Source: Pseudoips prasinana (taxonomy: Eukaryota > Arthropoda > Insecta > Lepidoptera > Nolidae). From it: 64,000 bases of DNA. The notes beneath the pieces are model-generated. The model was not told the origin of the DNA. It did not search any database and saw only the letters and a list, made by a program, of their open reading frames with translations. The position numbers and the translations under genes are program-made. This document shows, piece after piece, positions 1 through 10,860 of the stretch (the stretch's first letter is position 1; each line of letters starts with the position of its first letter). The stretch is taken from assembly GCA_951640165.1 (NCBI GenBank), contig OX621260.1:25066001-25130000 (forward strand), read 5' to 3'.

Positions 1-713
1 AAATGATAGAGACTTAGAGGTCTAAAATCGGTTGTGTACTAGAATTTTACTGCAACAAACAGTTCTTAGTAGATATATCCCCTGCCATTGAGAGCTAAAA
101 CTGCCGGTCCTGCACTTGACTTCTCTCTGGTCGTGTCCACCGTCCACAAACCAGTCCATCCCGACGACTGGGAGGAATATATCTAGATGTACCCTATAAA
201 TTGTCCCGCGGATAACTACTCTCGTTATGACTGGTCTGTGGTCTCTATGGCTGAAATTCGACCAAGTGCTCATTATTTTTATACATATGTAATTGGCAGC
301 GCTTACAATATGCGAATAAATAGCCAGGTCAAATAAATACCTGAAAACAATAGGTAGGTAAGGATTAATTTATGTACAATTCATTATCGTTGTTATTAAT
401 TATTCGTAGGTATTGTGTTTAATGGTGTTGCATTGTTAATCGAGGTCTCTGGATAATTAAGTACTTGATTAGGTAAATTAAAACAAAACCTAGTTCTAGA
501 TTGAACTTCCCTCTCACAATAATTATACTGAACACATTTTTATGTTCATCATTTTTATGAAGCTACTTACGTTGTGCCAGTGGAAATAGCTATTGTGTTA
601 TATATTAAATTACCCGATTACCGGAAAAAGCCGATGCAAAAAATAGTGCTTTCCGTTTACATTTCATTAGATTTGATGGTTTGCAATTGAACTTTACTTT
701 CAGTTCCTATCCA
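1..713. other. Non-coding AT-rich flank
   Basis: No gene is supported here. A minus-strand frame of 83 codons (22-273) has no recognisable motif or splice context, so I leave it unassigned. I see no repeat copy that recurs elsewhere in the window. Confidence 0.4.
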
Positions 714-826
714 TCCAAAGGTTGGCTGGAAGAGATCGCTTAAGTAATGTTCTTTATATTATATCCGATGTATTTCCTTTCCGCCTGAGTGTGTACAATA
801 AAGAGTATTCTATCTATCTATCTATA
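714..826 (+). mobile_element. CR1-like LINE 3' end with (TATC)n tail
   Basis: The sequence carries the signature shared by the LINE 3' ends in this window: a GGTTGGCTGGAAGAGATCGC block, then GTGTACAATAAAGAGTA, then a short tandem tail, here TATC repeats at about 810-826. The same blocks occur in the 3' UTR of the large LINE at 41.16-45.5 kb, in the opposite orientation. It is a 5'-truncated insertion with no coding part. Confidence 0.7.
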
Positions 827-1904
827 TTATTATGCAGGTAGACTTTTATTTGCGTACCTCCAATTATAGTCTAGACATGAGGTATTACAGAAAGACTCAA
901 TTTCTTTGAAATGTAATAATTCTACCTAAATGACTTAATTCTTAGCATTCCATGGATTCACCCGGCGGTGACGGGGTCCATCGCGTGGTAGAGGACTCAA
1001 CAGAGTCTTGAGACTTGGGACTCAGATGTACATAGGTTTAAGTGGGCCTGCTGTGATGCATCAACTCTCACCTCTGTCTCTCAGTGTTCCTCCCTCATCC
1101 TGGCAAATTGGTATGATCCTAATAATGCTGCTTTGGATACTCGTTCTAATATGGAACTTACTATCCAATATTTTTAACCGACTTCAAAAGGTCTTTTTTT
1201 TTGTATGTATGTTATCAGATTACGCCTTTTTGAACCCATTTTCATATCTAATTTTTTATTCGATATGGAATGCTTCCGGAATGGTCTCATAAACTTTTTG
1301 TTTCAATCGGTTTTAGGAAACTTTCTGAAACCTTGCTGATGTCTTAATTTGTTTTCAGGTTTCTTAACTGTACTAAAAATATTGCCCCTATTATTCCTTG
1401 ACAAGTGGAATCCACTGAAATAGTGCTTAGCTAAATTATACTGTGCGAAATATATCGGCCAATATGTTTAACCTAGAATAATAATCAATCAATGTATCGA
1501 TATGAGGACTTCATAGCCGTCTCTCGCCGGTCCGTAAGCGATTGGCGAGATTAAGTAAGTAGGCTCGCGGTCAGTCCATAGATGGGTGATCACCAAAGTG
1601 GTTTAATTCCTGAGTGTCTCCGTGCATCGGGGGGCACGTTTGCCATGTCAGATGCCTAATGAGCAGCTTGATCAACTCTGACTCTGATAAGTAAGATAAT
1701 CAATATGAAAAATTGTCTATCTCGTTGGTGAGCGTGCGATGTAACCGCCAGTTTGGTTAGGTGTCGACCAGATGGGGCACATACACACATACACATGTGT
1801 GGCAATGCTCCACCAAACAATATTGTAAGTGACATTCTTAACCATCTGAATAAACGTAATTGAACAATTCCTATCAACCCATTGCCCTTATCGTCTACTT
1901 ATAG
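827..1904. other. Intergenic or intronic stretch
   Basis: Apart from the family D repeat at 1512-1651 I see no gene. A + frame at 1008-1292 (94 codons) is rich in Leu, Ile and Trp but has no start context, splice sites or family match that I recognise. Confidence 0.35.
1512..1651 (-). repeat. SINE-like repeat, family D (partial)
   Basis: On the minus strand this reads as the block containing TGACATGGC, a CACGGAGAC(A/G)CTCAG motif and a segment on 'CCACTTTGGTGATCACCCAT'. Related copies lie at 32.99-33.17, 45.76-45.91, 46.90-47.13 and 57.31-57.60 kb. I see no coding potential. Confidence 0.55.
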
Positions 1905-1964
1905 CTGGACAAATTCGAGGCGCAATTGGCCGCGGACGCTAATGCCTTAAACTCGATGCGACAA
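1905..1964 (+). CDS. Candidate small coding exon (20 codons), possibly an upstream RhoGEF exon
   Basis: A strong acceptor (pyrimidine-rich, ending CTACTTATAG) is followed by 60 bases open in one frame only: LDKFEAQLAADANALNSMRQ. The donor is ACAA|GTAGGA. The other two frames contain stops. The peptide is a charged, Ala-rich, helix-like segment, unlike the repeats around it. It starts and ends in phase 0, whereas the next supported exon (14202) needs one base left over. Joining them therefore needs another exon in the 12.2 kb between, or use of the alternative acceptor that makes that exon start at 14207. Membership of the same gene is inferred from strand and position only. Confidence 0.5.
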
Positions 1965-2483
1965 GTAGGACACGTTTATTGTAGGCAGTTAGTGGCGAAG
2001 AGTTCATGTTACACGATTAATTTCGGCTTCTCTCTTATAAAATATTGCAAATTCACGATGCGGCATTCCAATATTATATTGCCCCGCGGGCTTATTACGT
2101 ATACTGTAAAAATTTTGCGATAGTGAAACATGCACATTACGTAAAACAAGCTAAAATCATATTTTTTCAATTGGAAACCAACAAACAATTTTACTATATC
2201 GACAGTAAGCACTGAATAGTCTGGCTCTTTTTACGATCTTTAATATAAGGAGATGTAGGTAATGACATTTAATTTTTTTTTAATATTAAGCATCTGGCTA
2301 TGAGCGCATATTACTGCTTTTTAATCAGTGTAATTTAATTAGAAACTGCGTTGTCGCCTTCAATTTCTTATAATAAAGTAGATATATATTGAAGAAGAAA
2401 GAAGAAAATATAATAATATTCAGTAACCTAAACCCGTATACTTAAATGTGTCTACTATCATTCCATCAAAAGAAATCTACAAA
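1965..2483. other. AT-rich non-coding stretch
   Basis: The frame of the candidate exon runs on for about 50 more codons before a stop, but the composition turns AT-rich right after the GTAGGA donor, which fits an intron. Nothing else was recognised. Confidence 0.35.
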
Positions 2484-2600
2484 AAAATAAGATGGGCTGA
2501 TGACATAATACACATATCAGGAAAAGATTGATGCATACAGCACAAAATAGGGAAAGGTGGAAAAGAATGGGGGAGGCTTTTACCTATAGAGGTGCTTCAT
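2484..2600 (+). pseudogene. RTE-like LINE, C-terminal coding relic
   Basis: Translated pieces read RWADDI, then GKD, then in a shifted frame AQNRERWKRMGEAFTYRG. This is the familiar end of RTE-type endonuclease/reverse transcriptase ORFs (RWxDDI..AG..W...AQDR..W...GEAF). At least one stop and one frameshift separate the pieces, so it is dead. A related end lies at 61.05-61.19 kb. Confidence 0.6.
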
Positions 2601-2689
2601 AACAAAGATGAGAAGGCGTGTGTTAAATAGAAAATAAAGCTGTAATAAAAGACTTAGTCAGCGTAACTTGTTACGATCAAAAGCATAAA

Positions 2690-2840
2690 AGCGGAAAACC
2701 GCTTCGTATTGGATTCACCAATGGAATAATTTACCTGCGGCCACTGTTAGGTAAAGCCGAACCTGGCGCCGACTGTACCCATTTTTTATGTGGTCGCTTT
2801 AAAAAGCATATTAGTCAACTTCCTGTAAAGAAGTAATACT
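2690..2840 (+). pseudogene. Non-LTR reverse transcriptase C-terminal relic
   Basis: The reading RTASYWIHQWNNLPAATV, followed after a frame change by FKKHISQLPVKK and a stop, resembles the 'WN.LP...FK..' end of many non-LTR retrotransposon polyproteins. It is short and frameshifted, and the clade cannot be told. Confidence 0.4.
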
Positions 2841-4550
2841 TCGAACTTTTACCGGAATTACTCATAATAATCAACAATATTATTCCTTGTAATATACTTA
2901 GTAAAGTTTCTCTGACTGTTTCATTGACGTCATGCCAATAATAATGTGCAAAATAAATCCCATTGAAGATTCAAGACAATCAGCCCGTATGTTGGTTCCC
3001 GCACACCATGCGTCAGGAATTATGTCAAGCACATAATGGCGGCTTTGGTAACGCCCTATTTGTTGCATTCTTATCTAAGCGTGTAATATAGTCGTGTATG
3101 AATCATAAGCCTAGGTTCGCACGGGCGTTGGACGTAGGATGACGAGATGGAACATTGTTCTTCACCATCAGACACTGGGAAAAAGAAAACCCAGTACACT
3201 TGTAGTTGTAGCACAAATGGCTGTTTCGCTGTGTATGTGGGAGCCCCGAAGGGAATATAGAACTCTCCTTTCAATAAACTCCCCGAATGAGAGAATATAG
3301 TGCAGCTCTAATAACTTCTATTTGGTTTTTCTTGTGTTTGAGTAAGTGATGCCTCCGGTATTGAAATCATCCATAGACTGCGGGAACCCCTTACCATGCA
3401 TCGTAAGGGCCGCATGCTTATTTGCTAACGGTGTTAAAATGTAGAAAGCGTTTGGCGTAAGAAAAGTTTTTGATAAGAATGTAAGTGCTACATTAGAGGT
3501 AGTTAAGTAATAATAAAAACATTTAAAGGTGTCAAGGGACACCCGGATGGAACGAAGTTATTTCTTATTATTTATTATGTACAAAAAACCTGTATACACT
3601 CAACAAAATAATCGTCGCGACACCACACTGTTCAATGCGAAATAGAAATGAAAAGAGAAGAGAAACATGCGCACGTCGCACAGCTGCAAAAAGTGTCGTG
3701 ACAACTTTTCGTAAGAATTTTTACCGTCTAGCCCCCTTTCACAACGCGCGATAAGGAACTTCGTTCCAATAATAATAGCTAAAGACATTATTCACACACG
3801 CCCAACTGATCCGAAATTAAGCAGAGCTTGTACTATGGGAACCAGATAACTGATATACTACTATACTTCTTTTGTTTTTTCTAATCAATTTGAGTTTTTT
3901 TCGATGGTTATTTTTTGTTTTCTTGTGGTATTAAAACAGCCTGCAATGCATATTTGACTTCATATACTTTTGTTGTACGCCGAGTGATTTCTGCGTCCGT
4001 GCGATTGGGCACTATTAGATATCTATTCGGGCAAACAATGGGCCCGTGAGTGCAGGGGCACGCCGCGGCTTCGTACATCTCGACCTACTGCGGCACAGTT
4101 TCTGTTGACCGAACCGAACATAAATCGAATCTTGTTATGGACCTGCTATTTCGCTATTTGCATTTTGCTTGCATCAGATTATCCCATCTAACGAGGTCAT
4201 CGTGTCCCACCCAGTTACTATTGTTCTAATTTCTGTTTCGTCGTGCTTTATTGTCTTGTTAATAGACCCCGAAATGTCACTTCTTGAATGCTCTCCGTAT
4301 ACGCATAGGTTTATCTTTGCGGCATTAAAGTACTGAATATTAGTGCCCTGCACATCAAATTTCAGCCATGGCGGCATGGAACGAGGACTATTTATCTCCG
4401 CAGGGTTAATGTGTCCGCAAACTCATCTGTACTATATATTTCCTTACTCTTGTAAGCTAGGCAGAAAGGTTCTCGTATGGGGACCAGGATGCAAGATGTA
4501 GCGTGGTTAGCCGCAACAAGATGTGAGTAGCGCTAGACAGTGCAATAGCT
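2841..4550. other. Non-coding stretch without recognisable elements
   Basis: Minus-strand frames of 60-75 codons occur (3071-3274, 3318-3542, 3600-3788, 4174-4377), with no motif, no shared repeat and no convincing splice sites. A GC-richer patch near 4020-4110 was checked for an exon and not supported. Confidence 0.35.
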
Positions 4551-4554
4551 GTGG

Positions 4555-4745
4555 ACAATAGAGTTTTGTCCAGCATTGGACATATTTCTTCCACTGCTGG
4601 AAAACAATCTTCCCAATGCTTACTGCAGAAATCATTGTCAGTCCAGCAGTGGACGTCTTTCGGCTGACACTATGATAATCCAATAGAAAACAGTGAGATT
4701 AAGTACAGGAGTAACGACTTTACGTGCTCTCCGAAGCACGTTTCT
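4555..4745. repeat. Fragments of RTE tail and tRNA-SINE
   Basis: The block GTCCAGCAGTGGACGTCTTT CGGCTGACA (near 4650-4670) is the RTE-type 3' end seen at 61.1 kb. The following TTTACGTGCTCTCCGAAGCACG (4718-4740) matches the body of the tRNA-derived SINE at 37.21-37.58 kb. Both are small remnants. Confidence 0.5.
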
Positions 4746-4797
4746 ATCTCTAACTTTTCTTGTCTCTCTAACCTCTTTCTTCTTCCGTGCTGCTACT

Positions 4798-4910
4798 GAG
4801 AATATTTCTAATAATAAATAAAATAAAAAAGGTTTATTCACGTAGACTTTCAAAAAGCGCTTGTAAATTGTCGGCACATGTTTGTAGTAATATAATTAAG
4901 TATACAAAAT
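4798..4910 (-). mobile_element. LINE 3' end with (TTTA)n tail
   Basis: On the minus strand it reads ACAAGCGCTTTTTGAAAGTC, then ACGTGAATAAACC, then a TTTA-rich tail. The same end closes the copies at 5.3-5.73 and 25.08-25.36 kb, so this is a third copy of one 3'-UTR family, here inverted. Confidence 0.55.
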
Positions 4911-5329
4911 TATTTCTAATTTTAAGTTTATAATGATAGTTTTAGTTTGTACGTAGTTTTAATCTATTTCCAATATCTAAATAATAAATAAATAAATCTA
5001 TGTTAGTATAGTTTTTATTTATTTATTACATTTATAGTTATTTCTCGTTACATAGATGTTTAGGTACATGGATTGTATGAAAATATTTATAAAATTTATT
5101 TTATAATAGTAATGATAGTACGCTACTTTGAATTAAGTTAAAAAAATCCGAGAATGCTTGTAAGTAGCTTACTTTAGAACAAATAAGGATGTAAAATGTA
5201 AACATTACCGATCACGACCTAAATTCAAGGCGATCACATGGATTCTCAGTATTGTTTTACTTGAGTGTTTGGGATAGCATGACTTACAAACTTGCATTAC
5301 ACCTACATCGACTATATGATACCTTATAT

Positions 5330-5735
5330 AGACAGCCATATAGACAGAATACCTTAATATAGACAGAACCATTGACATTATGTAGTAAAAATATTAGACT
5401 TAAACTAGATAATTAAACATAATCTCTTGACAATAACTTGATACGAGCTAGCTAAATATCAAGGCTATAATAAAATAAATTTTATAAATGTTTTCATACA
5501 ATGTGTACCTATTTAGGTACACATTGTATGAAAACATTTATTAAATTTAAACATTGATTAAAAAAGCGCTTGTAAATAGTCAGAACATTATTATTTCTAG
5601 TAACATAGATATTTATCTATGTTACTAGAAATAATAATGTATACAACTATATTACTACAAACATGTTCTGACTATTTACAAGCGCTTTTTTGAAGTCTAC
5701 GTGAATAAAAACCTTTTTTATTTATTTTTATTTTA
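5330..5735 (+). mobile_element. LINE 3' end with internal inverted duplication
   Basis: This copy follows the colinear copy at 25.08-25.36 kb up to about 5511. It then turns back: 5514-5611 is the reverse complement of flanking pieces of the same element, before the forward order resumes to the GCGCTTTTTTGAAGTCTACG end and its TTTA-rich tail. Perfect arms are 5484-5511 with 5514-5541 (28 bp), 5586-5611 with 5614-5639 (26 bp) and 5560-5587 with 5664-5691 (28 bp). Confidence 0.75.
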
Positions 5736-5882
5736 TATAATTTATTCAATCGATTCGATGTAACACAATATGCTGTGCTCCTCATGTTAAACAAGATTTT
5801 TATTTAAGACGCCATCAATCAATGGGGCCAATCTACATATATAGAATACCAACGCGGCATCGCTACAGTAATTCTTCGTCGT

Positions 5883-6000
5883 GTCAGTTAAAAGACGTCC
5901 ACTGCTGGACAAACCCTTCCCCCCCACACACAACAAAAATATCTCTACACTAGCCAGTTTTCGCTACCCACATTCAGCGATCCATCCCATTTCATCAGGG
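5883..6000 (-). repeat. RTE-tail or SINE relic
   Basis: The block AAAGACGTCCACTGCTGGAC marks the inverted 3' end of the same RTE-like family found at 61.1 kb. The rest has decayed. Confidence 0.45.
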
Positions 6001-6567
6001 CGGATGTAGTGAATGAATAAACAGAGATGCAATTAATATTTAACGGACCACTTAACATTCTTTTTCCAATTTTAATATTAGTTATTTGCAGTTTTCTCGG
6101 CCCAACGTATCTCTAAGTTGAACATATTTGTCAAAACGAACATTGACTTGTATGTCAGATATCGAAGTGACCAATTTGACGATCTCATTTTATTCCAAAA
6201 ATAAAAATAAAATAAAATATGTTTCTTTATTTTCGACAGAGTGCTTGAAGAGTAGCGCTAGCGTTAGCAATGTTTCCGTTACGAAATCTTGTATTTGAAA
6301 CATTATACAGGACACATAATGCTTCGTGATCTCCAAGCAATTTTTCGAGGTTACACGTATCGTAACCCCTTCGAAAGCTCTTCAAAGCAAAGCAGATTTA
6401 ATTACCAATCCGCCATCTTTAATTGTATTCTTATCAACTTATCATTACGGTTGGTACCGTTGTTGACCTTACTGTCTTTGCCTGACTACAATTACCGCAT
6501 AATTATGATGGTGTTCTGTGTCAGATGAAATAAATTTAATGATAACGTCTTTGTGATAAAAGTAATA

Positions 6568-7224
6568 TAATAATAATATCTAGGGACAATGTCACACAGA
6601 CCATCCTAGTCCCAAACTAAGCAAAGCTTGTACTATGGGTACCAGGCGACGATATACATACTTATATAGATAGATAAATACTTATATACATAGAAAACAT
6701 CCATGACTCAGAAACAAATATTCGACTGTAATACTGTATTTCGAAGTTCAAAATAGCGATGAACTGTAGCCCTAAAGTACTGAAACGCGACTCACGTTAG
6801 TGCGAAAGTGCGCCACATCGATTCACACATTGTCGAATGTATTCCAGCGCGATGCACGTTAGTGCGAAAGTCCAGTAAATGCGAAGGCATGCCATTATGG
6901 AGATATCCATGGTTAATGTTTTTCTAGCGCGTTTTTCTAGCGAGCCAAATGGTCACCGTTCTAACCTGACCTAACCCAAACGATTTCGCACTAACGTGCA
7001 TCGCGGTGGAAAACATTAGAAATTATGTGTATCGATGTGGCGCACTTTCGCACTAACGTGAGTCGCGTTTCAGTACTTTAGGGCTACAGTTCATCGCTAT
7101 TTTGAACTTCGAAATACAGTATTACAGTGCAAATATTCGTGCTCATCACACAAATATTTGCACTTACCGGGATCCGAACCCAAGACCACCAGCTTCGTAG
7201 GCAGGAGCACTACCAACTAGGCTA
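6568..7224 (-). mobile_element. tRNA-derived SINE, family B, interrupted
   Basis: On the minus strand it starts TAGCCTAGTTGGTAGTGCTC (A-box-like) and has the B-box-like GGTTCGGATCCC. It ends with the 'CCATAGTACAAGCTTTGCTT' block and an ATTATTATT-type tail. An uninterrupted copy lies at 51355-51590. A 404-bp palindromic element sits inside at 6725-7128. Confidence 0.8.
6725..7128. mobile_element. Long-TIR non-autonomous DNA transposon (404 bp)
   Basis: The left arm begins ACTGTAATACTGTATTTCGA and the right arm ends with its reverse complement. The arms are nearly identical for about 98 bp, in to ATCGAT. The centre (about 200 bp) has no ORF but carries two further inverted CGCACTAACGTG-type boxes. 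The flanks repeat CAAATATTCG on both sides, with one extra G on the right, and the SINE copy at 51.4-51.6 kb shows this site with only one copy. Long TIRs with a 9-10 bp duplication suggest a Mutator-like MITE; that assignment is inference. Confidence 0.85.
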
Positions 7225-7356
7225 ATAGTAATTCTAGTAATTCTAATCAGGACAAATCTATGTGTGATGAGCACGATTATTAGTTCTATGTTTGGGTATA
7301 ATTTGGGATAAGATAACAGTGTTTGTTGTGCCAAGGTATTAACTATTAAAACAGAT

Positions 7357-7451
7357 GTACATACATAGACTCACGCCTGTTTCCCAGAGGGGTAGGCAGA
7401 AACAACGGATTTCCATTTGTCACGATCTTTGCGCACTTCTTTTGCATCGTT
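7357..7451 (-). mobile_element. RTE-like LINE 3' end, (TATG)n tail
   Basis: It carries the inverted block ACTCACGCCTGTTTCCCAGA and CATTTGTCACGATCTTTGC. This is the end of the RTE coding fragment seen at 33.41-33.74 kb (..RDKWKSVVSTYPSGRQA), with a TACATACATA tail. Other copies lie at 26.70-26.83, 30.86-31.03, 31.24-31.51 and 48.34-48.45 kb. Confidence 0.75.
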
Positions 7452-8594
7452 CTGGGTATAATTTGTCTATTATATGTATATACAGATTATATTATATTAT
7501 ATGTATATATAGATGATGATTATATTTCATGATTATTAATGCAATTCTTTTATGTTATTTATCATTAGGTACCGAAATTTTAATTACTCTGGCGTTTTAG
7601 CTACTATAGCTGACCTTCACCCATAAAGCAAATTTTAAATCGATATACAACGTCTTTAAATCAACAGAATTCTAAACACTAGCGGGAAATTTTCCATAAA
7701 AACAAGGCGTCTGGTTGTTAGAAATCACATCACATAGTAAAATCAAACCAATAAAATCTTCATTTAGATAACAAGTCACACTTCAAAATACATCAAAAGC
7801 TTTTGAAAGTAAATAAAAACATGTATCTAATATTAACATGTATGTTATAGATTTTCGCCCCAGCATCGCACCGAACAAATACATAAAAATTATAATAATC
7901 TAATTGCGGCTATCATCAAAGCAGATTAACATAAACACGAGCTCAAAACAAAACCATAAACAAACGAGTGTGCAAATATAATTTAATATCCATTAATGAT
8001 ACGTTTATAGGTCGTCTACCCTGGCCACTGTTAGCCGCCATATACTGACATATACGATGAAAAAAAACCATCAGCTCATTGAGAACATATACATTCCTCG
8101 GTTAGTATGTGAGCGCACATAGTAATGCCAACACGTGGACACTGTTAACTGTGATGAAAAAAAATATATATGAGTGTAAATAAGTGATATGTATATCTGT
8201 GCTGTTCGATTTGATGTCGTAATATTCATGTTTTATGGCATAAAATTGGACACTACATAGGATGAACATCTCACCTTGATCAACTTGTGCGTTCAATACA
8301 ATCGCGTGTGTTTAAAGAATATAATTAGTTGGTGTTATCTGTGAATACAGTGTAGACAAGAGCCTTGGATGGAGAATTATATAATAAGTGTAATGGATGT
8401 ACGACTGTGTGACGTTAAGACTGTCAGAAATAGTGATAAAATATCTAAATTTAAGCACAAGTTGATAAAGAAACATAAATTATGTAGGTATCTGTATATT
8501 GATAGATCTTATGGTTTATTTCCCAAGCAAGATGTATAATATTAATATTTATTTGTATACGGATGTAACTTATGACTATAAGCCGGTATATTAC
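7452..8594. other. Non-coding AT-rich stretch
   Basis: No gene or repeat was recognised. A minus frame at 8102-8296 has no supporting feature. Confidence 0.4.
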
Positions 8595-8730
8595 AGTTAT
8601 CTATATAAGTATGTATTTACAAAAAAAGTTTTATAATATGTAGTATATCAGTTATCTGGTTTCCATAGCACAAACTGTGCTTAGTTTGGGATCAGATGGC
8701 GATGTGTAAGTAATATCCCAAAATATTATA
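8595..8730 (+). mobile_element. tRNA-SINE family A, 3' half
   Basis: It contains the family A 3' blocks AGTATATCAGTTATCTGGTT and TTAGTTTGGGATCAGATGGC, then a degraded ATTATA tail. The tRNA-like head is missing. A Helitron follows directly. Confidence 0.7.
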
Positions 8731-8735
8731 TTTTA

Positions 8736-8912
8736 CTAGCTGTGCCCCACGGTTTTATCCGCATTAAACTTTATAAATTCTAGCCCATGTGTTAATCCAG
8801 GGTGTCAGCTAACTCCATACCAAATTTTATTAAAATCGCTCCAGCCGTTTTGACGAGAAAACGTAACAAACATACACACTCATAAACTTTCGCCTTTATA
8901 ATATTAGTAGGA
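8736..8912 (-). mobile_element. Helitron, short non-autonomous (177 bp)
   Basis: Read on the minus strand it begins TCCTACTAATATTATAAAGG and ends with a decayed GC hairpin and GGGGCACAGCTAG. It sits between A and T. The 5' TC, 3' hairpin plus CTAG, and A|T target are the Helitron hallmarks. No Rep/helicase is encoded. I recall very similar elements as the Lep1 group of Lepidoptera. Confidence 0.8.
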
Positions 8913-9299
8913 TATAGTCTTTCATATCGATTTCGATAACGGCGACCCTTCGAGATCACTTTCTCTCGTGTGCTCTTAGATGGCCAGCTAGACCGAACTT
9001 AGTTTTAAATACTCGATCACAGGTCGAACAATAAAGTTGGCCTTCTATGTTGTATGTACATATATGTATGTACATTTAGCCGGTATATAACTAAATAATA
9101 AACGTGTGGAAGTGTCGCGGTGTTGTGTAATGTAATTGTAGCTGAAAGGTGAGAGATTTTATAATATAATATGTCTTGAAGGGTTCTGTGACAATTAATA
9201 CGATGCAAATTATTGTTATATACAAAGTGCAACATAAATATGAAGTAGTATCATTAAATACTCGCGAAGCTAAATCTACGCATGAAAGTAATGAACTTG

Positions 9300-9745
9300 A
9301 AGAACAACTTTGACGGGCCTGTTGGTGTTTTGGCAAAATGCTTGCTTTTAACGCTGGAGACGACCCCCAGCGTGAAAAGCAAGCATTTTGCGGTCGTGGG
9401 TTCGATTCCCACCCAGGACAGATATTTGTGTGCATGAACATTGAACATGTCTCATTGTCCTGAGTCTGGGTGTAATTATCTATATATTATTATGAAGGAG
9501 AACAGACAAACAACTGGTATACGCCTGTATCAGGTTGCTTCTCCACCTTTCTTTCTTCGGTCGTTATTAAGAAGATTTCTTGGGTTTCAAGTGTAGGTCA
9601 AGTCTATTGTATGTATTTAAAAAAGAAAAGTAGTATATGTAGTACTTATATCAGTTTTCTGGTTTCCATAGTACAAGCTCGGCTTAGTTTGGGATCAGAT
9701 GGCCGTATGTGAATAATGTACCAGGATGTTATTATTATTATTAAG
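9300..9745 (+). mobile_element. tRNA-SINE family A with fold-back head and internal insert
   Basis: The head contains the B box GGTTCGATTCCCACCC (about 9399) and the CTTTTCAC-type loop segment. The body TGTCCTGAGTCTGGGTGTAA reaches 9480. About 120 bases of unrelated sequence (9485-9605) follow before the 3' half resumes and ends in ATTATTATTATT. The head segment is present twice in opposite orientation: 9334-9357 pairs with 9367-9390 (24 bp, one mismatch). Confidence 0.8.
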
Positions 9746-10295
9746 CGGCACACCTGGCCGACCTTCCTCGTACCCAAGTCCACAAAATTAACATTAAAAT
9801 ACAATTAAATAGAGTTATTTCCATTGTATTGTATTCGCCGACAGGGATTACGACCATGAACGCGCCGCGAACCTTAGTTTGCATTTGTATCGATGAAATG
9901 CTACCTTATTCCTCAATCGGACTAGAGGCCCGCGTAATCGCATATTTACGCCTCTAAAACAGACCCACTCATACATCCCCACATCAGTAACCCTGAGCCG
10001 AGCTTCGACCAACAAAAGGAGTGCCCCCAGGGGCGGATTAATCAGTTTGTCGACCCTCAAAAAGACTATGTAATCCCACCAAAAATATGCTGTAAAATCT
10101 TGCCAAGTCTCGATGAAGCTGCTTGTTTATCTCTAAAAAGTACACTACCGTGCCCCCAGATAAACACAAAAAAGATATATTTTCATTAAACTTTTTTACA
10201 CACTAAGTGCGTCATTTATTCCAGGACATTCAAAAATCTTTTTCGTACTATTCTCTATTTGCTATATGGCTAACAGCATAGAATATGGCCGCCCT
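9746..10295. other. Unassigned stretch
   Basis: It holds a minus frame of 70 codons (9848-10060) with no motif. The base composition is less AT-rich than the neighbours. I recognise nothing in it. Confidence 0.3.
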
Positions 10296-10490
10296 ATGTC
10301 ATCCCGTGGGGGGCGTACAAGTCGACCCAGAGAATGGGCAGCAGCCTCTCTCTGTGTACTCTGACCGTCATACTGCGATCGCCAATCCGTCTGCCAACCG
10401 TGGCGATTATGGCATATCCCTCCAAATTATGGACACAACTCCATTGTAGACATCTTTTGGGGAGGCCTTTGTCCAACAGTTGACTATTCT
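10296..10490 (+). mobile_element. SINE-like element with RTE-type 3' end (family R)
   Basis: It has the blocks ACTGCGATCGCCAATCCGTC TGCCAA, TATGGCATATCCC and a 3' end GGGGAGGCCTTTGTCCA close to that of the RTE relic at 61.1 kb. Related copies lie at 16.38, 21.29, 23.22, 31.31, 32.06, 39.30, 56.45 and 58.48-59.35 kb. It is non-coding and probably moved by an RTE-type LINE. Confidence 0.65.
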
Positions 10491-10536
10491 CTATGATTTG
10501 ATTTCATTGATTAAGCTCGTTAAATATCACGTAGCA

Positions 10537-10860
10537 GATAGATAGATAAAACTCTTTATTGTACAGACGCCAGCACATCCAGTTACCCCAATCTGTCAAA
10601 TTTCTTTTAAAGAATTTCAACTTTATCACAATAGCATAAGGTTTACTTTCAATTGGGGAAATTTGACAGATTAGGGTAGCTTGATGTGCTGGCACTCTGT
10701 ACACCAAAGTATTACAAAATAAGAAAAAACAATTAAAACCTTAAAAGTATACAACGGGCGGTCTTATCACAAAATGTGATCTCTTCCACACAACCAAAGT
10801 AAATATCGGAGAATGGAGTTATTGAGAGGGGCGGTTGTCGGTGTACAGATACATGACAAA
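10537..10860 (-). mobile_element. CR1-like LINE 3' UTR, split by a MITE
   Basis: The (GATA)n tail and the inverted AATAAAGAG motif lie at 10537-10561. The GGCGGTCTTATC and GATCTCTTCC blocks follow at about 10756-10800. Between them sits a MITE (10564-10699) at the TA of ATTGTACACC. The uninterrupted order is seen at 41165-41290. Confidence 0.8.
10564..10699. mobile_element. TA-flanked MITE (136 bp), copy 1
   Basis: Terminal inverted repeats of about 50 bp begin CAGACGCCAGCACATCCAG. TA flanks both sides. It lacks a transposase, which suggests a Tc1/mariner-type passenger. Other copies: 53364-53498, 61813-61943 and a composite at 29.09-29.49 kb. Confidence 0.85.

Noticed and set aside
9091..9448. 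Minus frames of 116 and 64 codons containing WESNPRPQNACFSRWG and GIEPTTAKC
   Set aside because: These are translations of the SINE A head (the B box gives the 'GIEPTT' or 'ESNPRP' pattern), a common false protein in such genomes.
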